DNA of 64,000 nucleotides from Chimonanthus salicifolius (Eukaryota; Streptophyta; Magnoliopsida; Laurales; Calycanthaceae), in NCBI GenBank assembly GCA_013350335.1, contig CM023540.1, positions 44,003,222 through 44,067,221 on the forward strand, written 5' to 3'. A program made the position numbers and the translations under genes. Position 1 is the stretch's first letter; every line of letters begins with the position of its first letter. Of this stretch, positions 55,039-64,000 are shown one piece after another. Under the pieces are notes generated by a model. The model saw nothing but the letters and a program-made list of their open reading frames with translations, was not told the origin of the DNA and did not search any database.

Positions 55039-56552
55039 GGGAGCACTTACACACACCCGGAAAATCTGCCTCTACACACCCGAATCCAGATTTTCGGGTG
55101 AAATTACGATTCTGCCCCCGCGTTTCCATTCATTCGAATGAATGCCCAGTTCATTTTGGATTCATTCGAATGAATGGGCTGAACAGTAACACAGAATACT
55201 ATTCATCCCCATTCATTCGAATGAATGGATGATTCATTCGAATGAATAGTGATAAAATAACTACCATTCCTTCCATTCATTCGAATGAACCCATCATTCA
55301 TTCGAATGAATACGGGTTCGTTCATTTCATTCGTTCCGTTCATTTCATTCGAATGAACGGATTCGTTCATTTCATTCCATTCGCCCAGTTCCTTTCATTT
55401 GAATCATTCGAATCGTTCATTCGAATGATTCGAATGAAATGTGCAGTTCAGTCATTCATTTAAATAATAAATATTTTTTTTTAAATTTTAAACTTATTTT
55501 TTGAATACTGTGTATTTCCAAAATTTCTTAAATTGAATATCTGAACTAATTACGATAACCTGATAAAAATACTTTAAGACTTCAAGGTCTTTTGACACTC
55601 CTAAATATTTAAAACACAGTATTTTACAAATAAGGGTATCCCTATGGTGTGCCAAAAATATATTTAAGAGTGTCAAAAGACCTTGAAGTCTTAAAGTATT
55701 TTTATCAGGTTGTCGTAATTAGTCCGGATATTCAATTTGAGAAATTTTGGAAATACACAATCTTTAAAAAACAACTTTAAAGTTTTAAAGGAGATTTTAT
55801 TATTTAATACACTATGCAGAGTGTGTACTTCCAAAATTTTTCAAATTGAATATCCGGACTAATTACAATAATCTGATAAAAATACTTTAAGACTTCAAGG
55901 TCTTTTGACACTCCTAAATATATTTTTGGCACACCATAGGGATACCCTTATTTGTAAAATACTGTGTTTTAAATATTTAGGAGTGTCAAAAGACCTTGAA
56001 GTCTTAAAGTATTTTTATCAGGTTATCGTAATTAGTTCAAATATTCAATTTGAGAAATTTTGGAAATACACAGTATTCAAAAAATAAGTTTAAAATTTTA
56101 AAAAAAATATTTATTATTTAAATGAATGACTGAACTGCACATTTCATTCGTATCATTCGAATGAACGATTCAAATGATTCGAATGAAAGGAACTGGGCGA
56201 ATGGAATGAAATGAATGAATCCATTAATTCGAATGAAATGAACGGAACGAATGAAATGAACGAACCGTATTCATTCGAATGAATGGTGGGTTCATTTGAA
56301 TGAATGGAAGGAATGGTAGTTATTTTATCACCATTCATTCGAATGAATGGGGCTGAACAGTATTCCGTGTTACTGTTCAGCCCATTCATTCAAATGAATC
56401 CAAAATGAGCTGGACATTCATTCGAATGAATGCCAAAATGAACTAGGCATTCATTCGAATGGAAACGTGGGGGCAGAATCGTAATTTCATCTGAAAATCT
56501 GGATTCAGGTGTGTAGAGGCAGATTTTCTGCTGGGTGTGTGTAAGTGCTCCC
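55039..56552. mobile_element. MULE-type fold-back element B with two palindromic modules
   Basis: The 1514 bp element is flanked by TTCATACAT (55030-55038) and TTCGTACAT (56553-56561), an 8/9 match. It is palindromic over nearly its whole length. The ends are GGGAGCACTTACACACACCC, then CTGCCTCTACACACC and AAATTACGATTCTGCCCCC. Next come ATTCATTCGAATGAAT palindromes in number on both arms. The centre has two near-palindromic modules (about 55505-55770 and 55815-56075) closely matching those of element A. The mirrored 60-codon frames at 55494-55676 (minus) and 55905-56087 (plus) are a result of this symmetry. Confidence 0.88.
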
Positions 56553-56561
56553 TTCGTACAT

Positions 56562-57330
56562 GATGTCCCCATCATTTCCTCTTGCCCGAGGAAAAACTCA
56601 TCCTCAAGTTGGAGTCATCATTTGCTGGAAGGATAGAATCTTCTGCTTTTTATGCCTATAAGTTTGCTGAGTTTAACACGTCTGATGATATGATATGTTG
56701 AAATCATTTAGTAGTATACTCTAATATATATTATCTTTTTTTAGTAACAGTGACAGTAGTAAAGTCTAAAAGTTAAGATTTTCGTAAGTAACACATTGTT
56801 ATGGTTTATTGTATTTTAAAGCATACAATTGTGACTCATGCACAACTTATTGTTTTTAATTAGGGACTTATATTTAAATTTATCTTAGATGTATACATTA
56901 GTTTATTAATGATAGTTAACTTAAAATAACTTGTATAAACTCGAAAAAGAAATATATTTCACAATATTCTATTCCTATAAAATATAAACTGAGTAAATAA
57001 ATATACTAACAAGTGCACGTGTTACAAACCACAAATTAGGTGAACTCATTTAACATTACCATTAATGTCAGTTTTCTACCTTCGAAGTTTTACTTTGCAA
57101 AAACTCATTAAAAGTAATGTTATTGATAGTTTACAATTTCCTTTTATCCTTGCTTTCTTCTCATACCTTTTGTTATCTTTTTAATCATTTTTTCATAATA
57201 AGTTACATTTAGTCTTTTGTTTATATTTCCCAATCCTCAAGGCATTCATTTTTTTTATAAAAAAAAAAAGAAAAAGAAAAAAATATTGGAGCAACGAACC
57301 TCTAAACTTTCTTTGAAAGTTTTTATTTAT
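56562..57330. other. AT-rich spacer, nothing recognised
   Basis: No feature beyond A/T runs. Confidence 0.4.
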
Positions 57331-57455
57331 TTATTTGTGACCAAGGTGTCGAGGCATCTTAGAGCACCCGACTAACTCTTCAGTCATGTGCAAGATTTCC
57401 TACCCACACTTCAACAACATCGAGTGAGAATCGAACTCAAGATTCCCGCTTCTCG
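57331..57455 (-). mobile_element. SINE-like fragment, second family
   Basis: On the minus strand a B-box-like GAGTTCGATTCTCAC is followed by GTTAGTCGGGTGCTCTAAGA and GACACCTTGGTCAC. The distal part resembles the SINE at 63285-63486 (GTCAGGTGTTCCAAGA, GACACTTAGTC). Its 5' end is cut by the next SINE. Confidence 0.55.
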
Positions 57456-57469
57456 CTGTCTTGAAAGTT

Positions 57470-57854
57470 TTTTTTTTTGGATTTACATGTAGGAAACTCA
57501 GGCACAGTCCTACTAAAACCAGGGGTAAAAGAAACGACAGAGATATCTTGGACGATATGAGATGTATCGGGCATACGGGTGACATCTCAGCCGATATGAT
57601 CGAGATCTCGCCGAAATTTGTAAAAAAAAAAAAAAGAGAGAGAAAAAATATCGCCCTGATATCAGCGAGATTATCGGTCGAGACGCCGAAGATATCGGGT
57701 CCATCGTTTTTTGGACCCCTGACTAAAACCCTCACTGGTGAGCCGACTATCCCCTAGGACACACCAAGATTAGGCCATGGGAGCTCGAACCCACAACCTC
57801 TCGCTTCTTAAGGCGAGAGGACAATCAATTGAACTACACCCATGTGGCTACTGT
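57470..57854 (-). mobile_element. tRNA-derived SINE split by a 201 bp MITE
   Basis: Flanked by an exact 14 bp duplication CTGTCTTGAAAGTT (57456-57469 and 57855-57868). On the minus strand: GTGTAGTTCAATTG (A box), GGTTGTGGGTTCGAGCTC (B box), CCTAATCTTGGTGTGTCC, GAGGGTTTTAGT, [insert], GTAGGACTGTGCCTGAGTTTC, then a poly(A) tail at 57478-57470. Without the insert it is about 175 bp. Confidence 0.9.
57521..57721. mobile_element. 201 bp MULE-type MITE, ATATCGG family
   Basis: Flanked by an exact 9 bp duplication ACTAAAACC (57512-57520 and 57722-57730) inside the SINE. Ends AGGGGT and (inward) CAGGGGTCC. Inside are GATATCTTGG, CGATATGAGA, GCCGATATGAT and GATATCGGG words on both strands. Confidence 0.9.
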
Positions 57855-57868
57855 CTGTCTTGAAAGTT

Positions 57869-59233
57869 AGTTCTTAAATCCCATCATCATCATCATCATT
57901 TTGAGTAAATTTTCATCTGTGTGGTAATAGTGAAAATTCCTAGTTCTATCTATTATTACTATACTAGACATCCATCTTAGCTATGCATCCTAACTTTATT
58001 ATTTTATTTTTTGTATTTTCCTTTTCATTATCCCTTTTTATAAATTTCTTTCTGTAAATTTCCTTGTCTATAAAAGACAAAGATATTAATTCATTTACAA
58101 GAACTTTTTCTTCATTATTGATGTGTTCTTTTCTGCTCTACTGAGGTGAATTATTTCTTAGAATCTTTGTTAATTTTTTCTTAAATTCTAAGTTTTCTTA
58201 TTTTCTTATAGTTTAATTTGCATGAGTGGAATCTATCATTAAAAGGTGCCATATGAGAGAGTTTGAGTTTTTTCTTTTTTCCTTCTGTGAATGAACCTAC
58301 TTGAATCCTCTACTGAATTGGGGTTTTCCTTTTGTGAAATTAGCCTGTTGAGTTCTATTTTTTACATAATTTTCTCAGCAATTTTAGGTCGTAGTGGTCA
58401 AAACCCACTGCACCAACAGCCAGTCACCAAAGTTGATTCCCAAATGTTGGAACAAAAGAAATTAACAATGACTGTAGAACAAACATGGGTGATAATGTTG
58501 TTCTCACCGAGACATCGGCAGATATCTTGGTAATACAATTCTTTCTCCTTTTTTTGTTTATTATTATCAGTCATTTTTTTTTCTGAATTTTTTTTTTTTT
58601 TGAAACAAGGCTCAGTTTTGAAAAAAAAAATCGAAATTATCAACCGAGCCCACAAACATTTCAAAGTTTTTTTTTTTTAAAAAAAAAAAACAAGAGATAT
58701 ACATGATATCGGCCGATATCATGTATATACAGCCGATACGACATGTATCATCCGAGATTAATAAATATAAAAAAGTAGTATTTAAGCAACTAATTCCACC
58801 ATCCCACAATCATTGGTTGGAACACGCATCCTAATACAAAATGTTGAAGGCATATAATGTTAAAGTAAACAAAGTGAACAATATTGTACTGAAAAAACAT
58901 ATCAGGTGAACTTGGGACATGTGACAGTAGATTTTGTCTGGCTGATGCCTTTTTCTTTTCTTTTCCTTTTACATGTAAAACATTTTTGTTGTGTACATAA
59001 AAAATCTTTATTTTCGTAAAAAATGAATGAAGTATTTCGTTGGCTAACAGAGAAAACTTTACTTTCTTTCTTATTATAAGTTTTCTATCTTCTTCAATGA
59101 AAAATAAATTCTTTAGAAAACAGAAATGTCTCATTTGTTGTGTTTTCGAGAAAGAGTTCTTGTTCCATAAAAGAAGAGAGAATCATTTCATTTTCATCTT
59201 CTTCCTTTTCTACCAGTTTGAAAATGTCACTAT
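57869..59233. other. AT-rich spacer with a possible ATATCGG-family element near 58505-58765
   Basis: At 58508-58530 CGAGACATCGGCAGATATC and at 58695-58765 GATATCGGCCGATATCATG..GCCGATACGACATG resemble the ATATCGG family, but I found no target duplication. The open frames at 58291-58533 and 59134-58790 have no recognisable features. Confidence 0.4.
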
Positions 59234-59426
59234 CAAGAGTGTAAATATCGGTCGATATATCGATATCTCGGCCATATCATATTGGCCGATATGATAATGT
59301 CGGTCGATATCGGCCATTTTAAAAAATAAAAATGAAGAGAGATAATAATATCGATCGATAAAAATATATCGGTCGATATATCGTATCATTCGATATATCG
59401 GTTGATACTGAATTTTACACCCCTGT
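59234..59426. mobile_element. 193 bp MULE-type MITE, ATATCGG family
   Basis: Ends CAAGAGTGTAAATATCGG and (inward) ACAGGGGTGTAAAATTC. TCACTAT flanks both sides (59227-59233 and 59427-59433), a 7 bp match. The inside is dense in GATATATCG, CGGCCATATC and GGTCGATATCGGCC. Confidence 0.75.
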
Positions 59427-59791
59427 TCACTATTAGAATAAAATTCTTCTACATTATATTCCTCAAGAATTAAAGTTTTAACCATATAAAAAACTAGGTA
59501 AATTTAATGCTGAAGATCATTTAAAAAATCAATTAAAAACCTGTCAAAAAATTCATGGGTAGGCCAAAAGTTAATAAATTCCACAATTTAAAACATGAGA
59601 CAACAACATTGAGAAACATGGAACACAGTCATTGCAGTCAGTACCGTTCTTTTGGTGCCATTATAATCCATCCATTTAATTTCACGCGTGACAAGTAACG
59701 CCACGCCTACGTACCATTGGGCATTGAAAAGTTATTTTAGACCATCATTCATTCATTCATTTATACTGATGGCCCCATTATTTGATTATCT

Positions 59792-59950
59792 TTTTTTTTC
59801 TTTGTTTTACGGGGGAACCTCATACACATACACGGTCCTATTAAAACCCTTAAGACATCACCAAGGTTATTCAGTGAGATTCGAACCTAACACCTCTCGC
59901 TTCCTGAGGTAGAAGGTAACCATGCTAACTCACGGAGATAGCTCGAATTG
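59792..59950 (-). mobile_element. tRNA-derived SINE
   Basis: Flanked by TTTGATTATCT (59781-59791 and 59951-59961). On the minus strand GTTAGCATGG (A box) and GTTAGGTTCGAATCTC (B box) are followed by ACCTTGGTGATGTC, GGGTTTTAATAGGACCG and a tail shown by T-runs at 59791-59799. Same family as 57470-57854. 59434-59780 holds nothing recognised. Confidence 0.85.
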
Positions 59951-59961
59951 TTTGATTATCT

Positions 59962-61418
59962 ACACTCCATTTTTACTCCTTGTGGCCCACTCACTAAGAT
60001 CTAAATAGTTAGTTTTAAAAAAGGAAAAAGATAAAAAAAAAAAAACTAAGAGATTTTTTTACAGAAATACCTCAAGAATTGAGAATTTGCCGCGTCGTAC
60101 GTTTAAAAAGATTTATTGGTTCAGATTACTTCGTACGTCTATTCAAACATTTTCTAGACCAAACTCGATGTAATTAAAGTTGTTATTTTTAAAAGATATT
60201 CACTTAATTTTTTAACTATTAATGGCCAATGGGTAGGCTTCTTTAGGCCCAAAAGAATACATAAATTTGGGTCGGGCTTTTGGGTCAAAACTCCAAATTT
60301 CATGTATTGGGCTCAGGCCCTACTTGAGTTTTAATTTGGGCCTAAGAATGAGTTGACCCAATCCCAGATCAACCAAACCCAAAATTTTCGGGTTTTTTTT
60401 CGTCTGGGCTCGGGTTAGGCCGAACCAAGTTGCACCGATCACAACTTTCGCTATGTTAATAACTCCCACGCGTTAGAGGTAGAATTTTTAGTGTTAAATA
60501 TTTGCTATGATTAAAATTAAATGAATATAAATATGTTTGGTGTCAAAACCCCATTCTATTGGGATTTTTCTAATTTATTAATATAAAAATAAAAATTGTT
60601 ATATTTGATTGAGGCATCTCACACTATGCATGCAATGCGCGGGTTGAGTTTTCAAAAAGTTAAAATTTAAACTCAACTCAAAATTCTACTGAGTTAAGAA
60701 AATCAACAAACTTTTTGAATGTTTTTAAAAATCTCGAAAAACTTGTGGACTTCTTCATCCAGTAGGAAGTCAAAATTAAAATTTTATTATGCTTTTCACA
60801 TTGGAGGGGAGACACACTAGGTAAGTAGATGAGGTAGGCCCATGGAGATGAGTCCATAGGAGTTTGATCATGAATTGAACCTAAGAACTCCCTTAATGAG
60901 GGGAGCTTCTTGACCATGAGGCCAACCCACTTTACTAGCAACAAGGTCACAAGCTTTTGACATGATTTATCATCTGAATCAAAATAATTTTTTCATCACT
61001 TAAATAATCATCCTAGCCACTAATTTTATTACATTTATCACATCAAGTAACTTTTCAAATTATTATTTTCTTTCTAATCAACATATCACTTAAAATTTAA
61101 ACAAATAAGCTCGAAAATAAAAACAACCTATAGAGTTCAAGTTTTACCACTCAAAATAAGAAAATTAATTCCTCAAAATAGGACTATAAGTTTGCTGAAA
61201 TGAAAGGAGAAAGATATATAATTAGGGTTGAAAAGCGGAGAGTGAAAATAGAATTTACACGTGATTTGGATTAAGTTTCGGATTAGATAGGATTTAACTC
61301 TCTGTAGAGATTAAAAAATTTAGTTCATCATAATATATTATTTAATATCAGTTATAAAATATAGAATATATATTAGATATCATATGTCCTAGAGTTTAAT
61401 TTGGGCTTTTTAGGTCAT
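59962..61418. other. Spacer with a GGGTCGGG-type repeat remnant and a possible SINE
   Basis: At 60225-60440 words such as TTGGGTCGGGC, GGGCTCAGGCCC and GGGCTCGGGTTAGGCC resemble the 35628 family, without clear ends. At about 60785-60935 the minus strand has GGCCTCATGGTCAAG and TTAGGTTCAATTC, a weak tRNA-like pair that suggests an old SINE. Otherwise AT-rich. Confidence 0.4.
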
Positions 61419-61427
61419 CTTGGGTCC

Positions 61428-62703
61428 AGGGGTAGAAAAATCGGCCTGACCGAGATATCGGCCCGTTTTTCATATCGGCCGATATCTCGGTTCGGCCGAT
61501 ATATCGGCCGCACTTTTTCTCTCCTACCCCTTTTTAAAAAAAAAAAATCAAAAAAATTACAGTAAATGCAGATAATTATGGGCTTATTGAATATGTAATT
61601 TTTTTCATAAAATAGTGGGCATTCACATCTTCTAATATATTTTTGAAGTTACGGTATCAATAAATTATATAATTAGTAATAAAATGGTGAAAATTACAAG
61701 GAAAAGTAGATAAATGAGGAAAATTTGTAGAAATAATTTCATAATTTATTTTCTTAGTCAATGAGTGTTATTTTAAGTTATGAATTATAGAAATAAAAAA
61801 ATAATAATAATAAAATGATTGAAAATTACATAATAATGTAGAAAAAATATTAGAAAATGAAACTAATGAGGTCCTAATCACTTGAACTGATAACCACACA
61901 AATGTCATACATAATAATATAATGTTTTCTTTCATTTGAGAAAATAAATTTTATTTTTCATTAATAATAATTAGATAAATAAAATTATTAGATAAAATTA
62001 TGAGCTATAGTTAATTATGTTAAATTGATATAATAATAATAAAGAATACCTTCTAATAATAATGACAATGGTAAAAATATTAGATGGTAAATATAATATT
62101 AAATTATTACAATAAGATAAATAAAAGAAAACATTATACTTTTTACTTTCAATATAAGTAAATATTTTAAATCACATTAAAAATAATTTTTGATAAAATA
62201 TTAGAGTACACACATACACACATGAGCTTCCACGTGAGCCCTTTAGGAAGCTCACGTGAGTTCCTTTTCATAAAATTGGGTTTTCACTTAGAAACCCTAA
62301 TGCTCATATTTTAATACCCTTCTTCTCTTTCACTCTCGCTATTAAACCCTAGCAGCCGCCGTTGTTCTTTGTATTTTTCCCATCAACGAAGAAGAAAAAG
62401 AAGAGAAAGGAAAGCTGTGAAAGGTGTAGCGATTTTTTTTCTTCAATCTTTTCTTCATATTTTCTTTTTTCTCTTTCCATTCTTTCTCGTCGATATTTCT
62501 AAAAAAAATAGGGCTTTTTTAAAAAAAAAAATAACAAACAACAGAATTTTTAAAATTCGGCCGATATCATGACCGAATTATCAGGTTAGAAATTCGGTCA
62601 TATCGGCCGAAATTTTTTTTTTGTACGGCCAATATATATCGTCCTTCGAAAACCCATATATATCGGCCGATACGCACAGTATCGGCCGATATTTTGACCT
62701 CCG
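61428..62703. mobile_element. 1.28 kb MULE-type element, ATATCGGCCGATAT family
   Basis: Flanked by an exact 9 bp duplication CTTGGGTCC (61419-61427 and 62704-62712). Ends AGGGGTAGAAAAATCGGCC and (inward) GCGGAGGTCAAAATATCGGCC. Both subterminal zones are filled with CATATCGGCCGATATCTCGG-type palindromes. The middle is AT-rich. At 62290-62470 a leader-like stretch follows (AAACCCTAGCAGCCGCC, then GAAGAAAAAGAAGAG, then a pyrimidine tract), as in the AATCGTA family. No transposase. Confidence 0.88.
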
Positions 62704-62712
62704 CTTGGGTCC

Positions 62713-63275
62713 CAAGAATGTAAGGCCTCAGCCGACTCGAATTGAAATTGGGCCCTTATTTTAAACGTCCCACTCACAACTTTGCCATGAGGGATAGGTA
62801 AAAAATAAGTAATTAGCAATTTTTTTATGTTAAACTTTTTATTTTCTTAACATTAATGTACCATGTTTAAATGGTAAAATACAAAATTCTGTATAATTAA
62901 TATTTCATATGTGAACTTCATTACATTGAAGACAATTAATTTGTTGACCAATTGGTGATGGATCAGGGTGATGGATCAGTACTCAGTAGCTGGAACGTCC
63001 TGCATCATTGAAAGTTCTGAGCATCTGATTAACAATATCCAATTTAATAAATGAAATTGAAAAGGAAATAAATGGCCCACATTCATAGCTGAAAATTGAT
63101 GGCTAAGAACTTTCTAAGCTGAATAATGTTCTGGACATTACTCATTCAATCATTCAAGTTAAGTAGAGAGATTTATGCAGTAAACAAGGTAAGGTTGATG
63201 GTCAGTAAGATTTATTAATTCTGGTTAATAACAAAAGAGTATGGAGAAGAGGACATATGAAATTTGCATGTTTAA
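62713..63275. other. Spacer, nothing recognised
   Basis: AT-rich without coding or repeat features I can support, apart from a short direct repeat GGTGATGGATCAG at 62955-62980. Confidence 0.4.
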
Positions 63276-63284
63276 GGAATATTT

Positions 63285-63486
63285 CTTTTGTTTTTAAGAC
63301 TAAGTGTCCAAGACTCTTGGAACACCTGACTAATTAATGGGGCATATAAAAACCTCCTTGTCCACACACACTGGGTAACAGTGTGGAAAGTGACCATTTT
63401 TGTGTTGAGAGTGACTGAAATCCAAAACCTCCTGCATCTTAAGCAAATTCTTGACCGTCAAGCCAAACTTCACGGGTTAGGTGCAT
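63285..63486 (-). mobile_element. tRNA-derived SINE, second family
   Basis: Flanked by GGAATATTT (63276-63284 and 63487-63495). The minus strand has TGGCTTGACGGTCAAG (A box) and GGAGGTTTTGGATTTCAG (weak B box), then TTAGTCAGGTGTTCCAAGA and GACACTTAGTC, ending near T-runs at 63286-63295. Its 3' half matches 57331-57455. Confidence 0.75.
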
Positions 63487-63495
63487 GGAATATTT

Positions 63496-63881
63496 GCTAT
63501 AAAAAAATCATTAGGATTTCTTTTAGAAAGAAAAGAATAAGAATATTCACTCATACAATTAATTAAAAATATCGATCACTACGCAGCGTATCAGTTGCTA
63601 CGTATCAGTCAAAAGAGCTCCACAGTGTATTGCCCGCTACGCATCAGTGTGTTGCGGGCCTACAAAGCATTGACTGTTACATATCGGTTGATACGTAACG
63701 GTTGGTAACAACATGCTTTTGGTAAATGGCCATAACTTTTTCATACCCACTCCGATCAAGGTGATTTCAGAGGCATTGGAAAGATTGACTCAGAGAGCTA
63801 CACGAAGGGAACAAGGATTGAAGAAGAAAAACTTTTCACACTTTATTATTGAATTTTAGATTATTTAAGAGTCAAAATTTG

Positions 63882-63932
<51 letters not shown>

Positions 63933-64000
63933 ATGGCCGGAGAAAATTGTCATAAATTAGTAGACTTTATTTTATAAGTTTTTGGATTTTTGGAATTTTT
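63496..64000. repeat. CTACGTATCAG-type word cluster and a (TA)n microsatellite
   Basis: At 63570-63710 CTACGCAGCG, TACGTATCAGT, CTACGCATCAG and TATCGGTTGATACGTAACGG recur on both strands, which looks like one end of another palindrome-rich element; the other end is not in the window. A TA microsatellite runs from about 63883 to 63929. No gene. Confidence 0.55.

Noticed and set aside
57740..57850. tRNA gene on the minus strand
   Set aside because: A- and B-box words are present, but no full cloverleaf is apparent, and the poly(A) tail and 14 bp target duplication show a SINE.

Overview
The window is nuclear DNA from a seed plant, most likely an angiosperm with a large, repeat-rich genome. The evidence is spliceosomal introns with GT..AG borders, a plastid-type MATE transporter gene, and Ty1/Copia, Gypsy, L1, RTE, SINE, pogo and Mutator-like (MULE) elements. 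Apart from the MATE gene, almost everything recognisable is mobile DNA, much of it nested. I cannot name the species.

Region 1, 1-33100: one host gene on the minus strand, similar to DETOXIFICATION 46 / EDS5. Five exons can be placed (33093-32640, 32533-32439, 28977-28869, 8800-8745, 8281-8226). They join in frame and give about 256 residues; the 3' half lies beyond position 1. Intron 3 is about 20 kb. It holds L1 remnants broken by two Copia elements, a 2.85 kb solo LTR, an Emigrant-like pogo MITE and three MULE-type elements with AATCGTA-rich ends. One of these MULEs (20977-28088) carries a nearly fresh Copia copy (21717-27396). Exon 3 has partial tandem copies just downstream of it. Left of exon 5 are a LINE, Gypsy LTR-derived sequence and a minisatellite.

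Region 2, 33350-45100: a run of elements made of short palindromic motifs. At 33352-34842 is a fold-back element built from three ~265 bp hairpin modules. At 35.0-37.7 kb are MITE-like elements with GGGTCGGG or GCGCATAAACC motifs. At 37817-44573 is a 6.76 kb two-gene MULE with ~0.6 kb terminal inverted repeats (TIRs) packed with GATCGATC palindromes. It encodes an intact 580-residue accessory protein on the plus strand and a MURA-type transposase on the minus strand. The two genes converge on a large hairpin. The transposase is complete except for two TGA codons and has a small C-terminal exon. This is the best candidate in the window for an undescribed system.

Region 3, 45100-64000: SINEs, a 2.96 kb solo LTR, an RTE remnant, an L1 3' end, a second fold-back element (55039-56552) sharing the hairpin modules of the 33 kb element, and a cluster of MULE-type elements with ATATCGGCCGATAT motifs (57521-57721, 59234-59426, 61428-62703). 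No host gene was recognised after 33.1 kb.

A recurring theme is a set of elements with 8-9 bp target duplications. Several share outer termini (CTGCC..ACACC..AATTAC..TGCCC) but differ in the short palindrome that fills the subterminal region.
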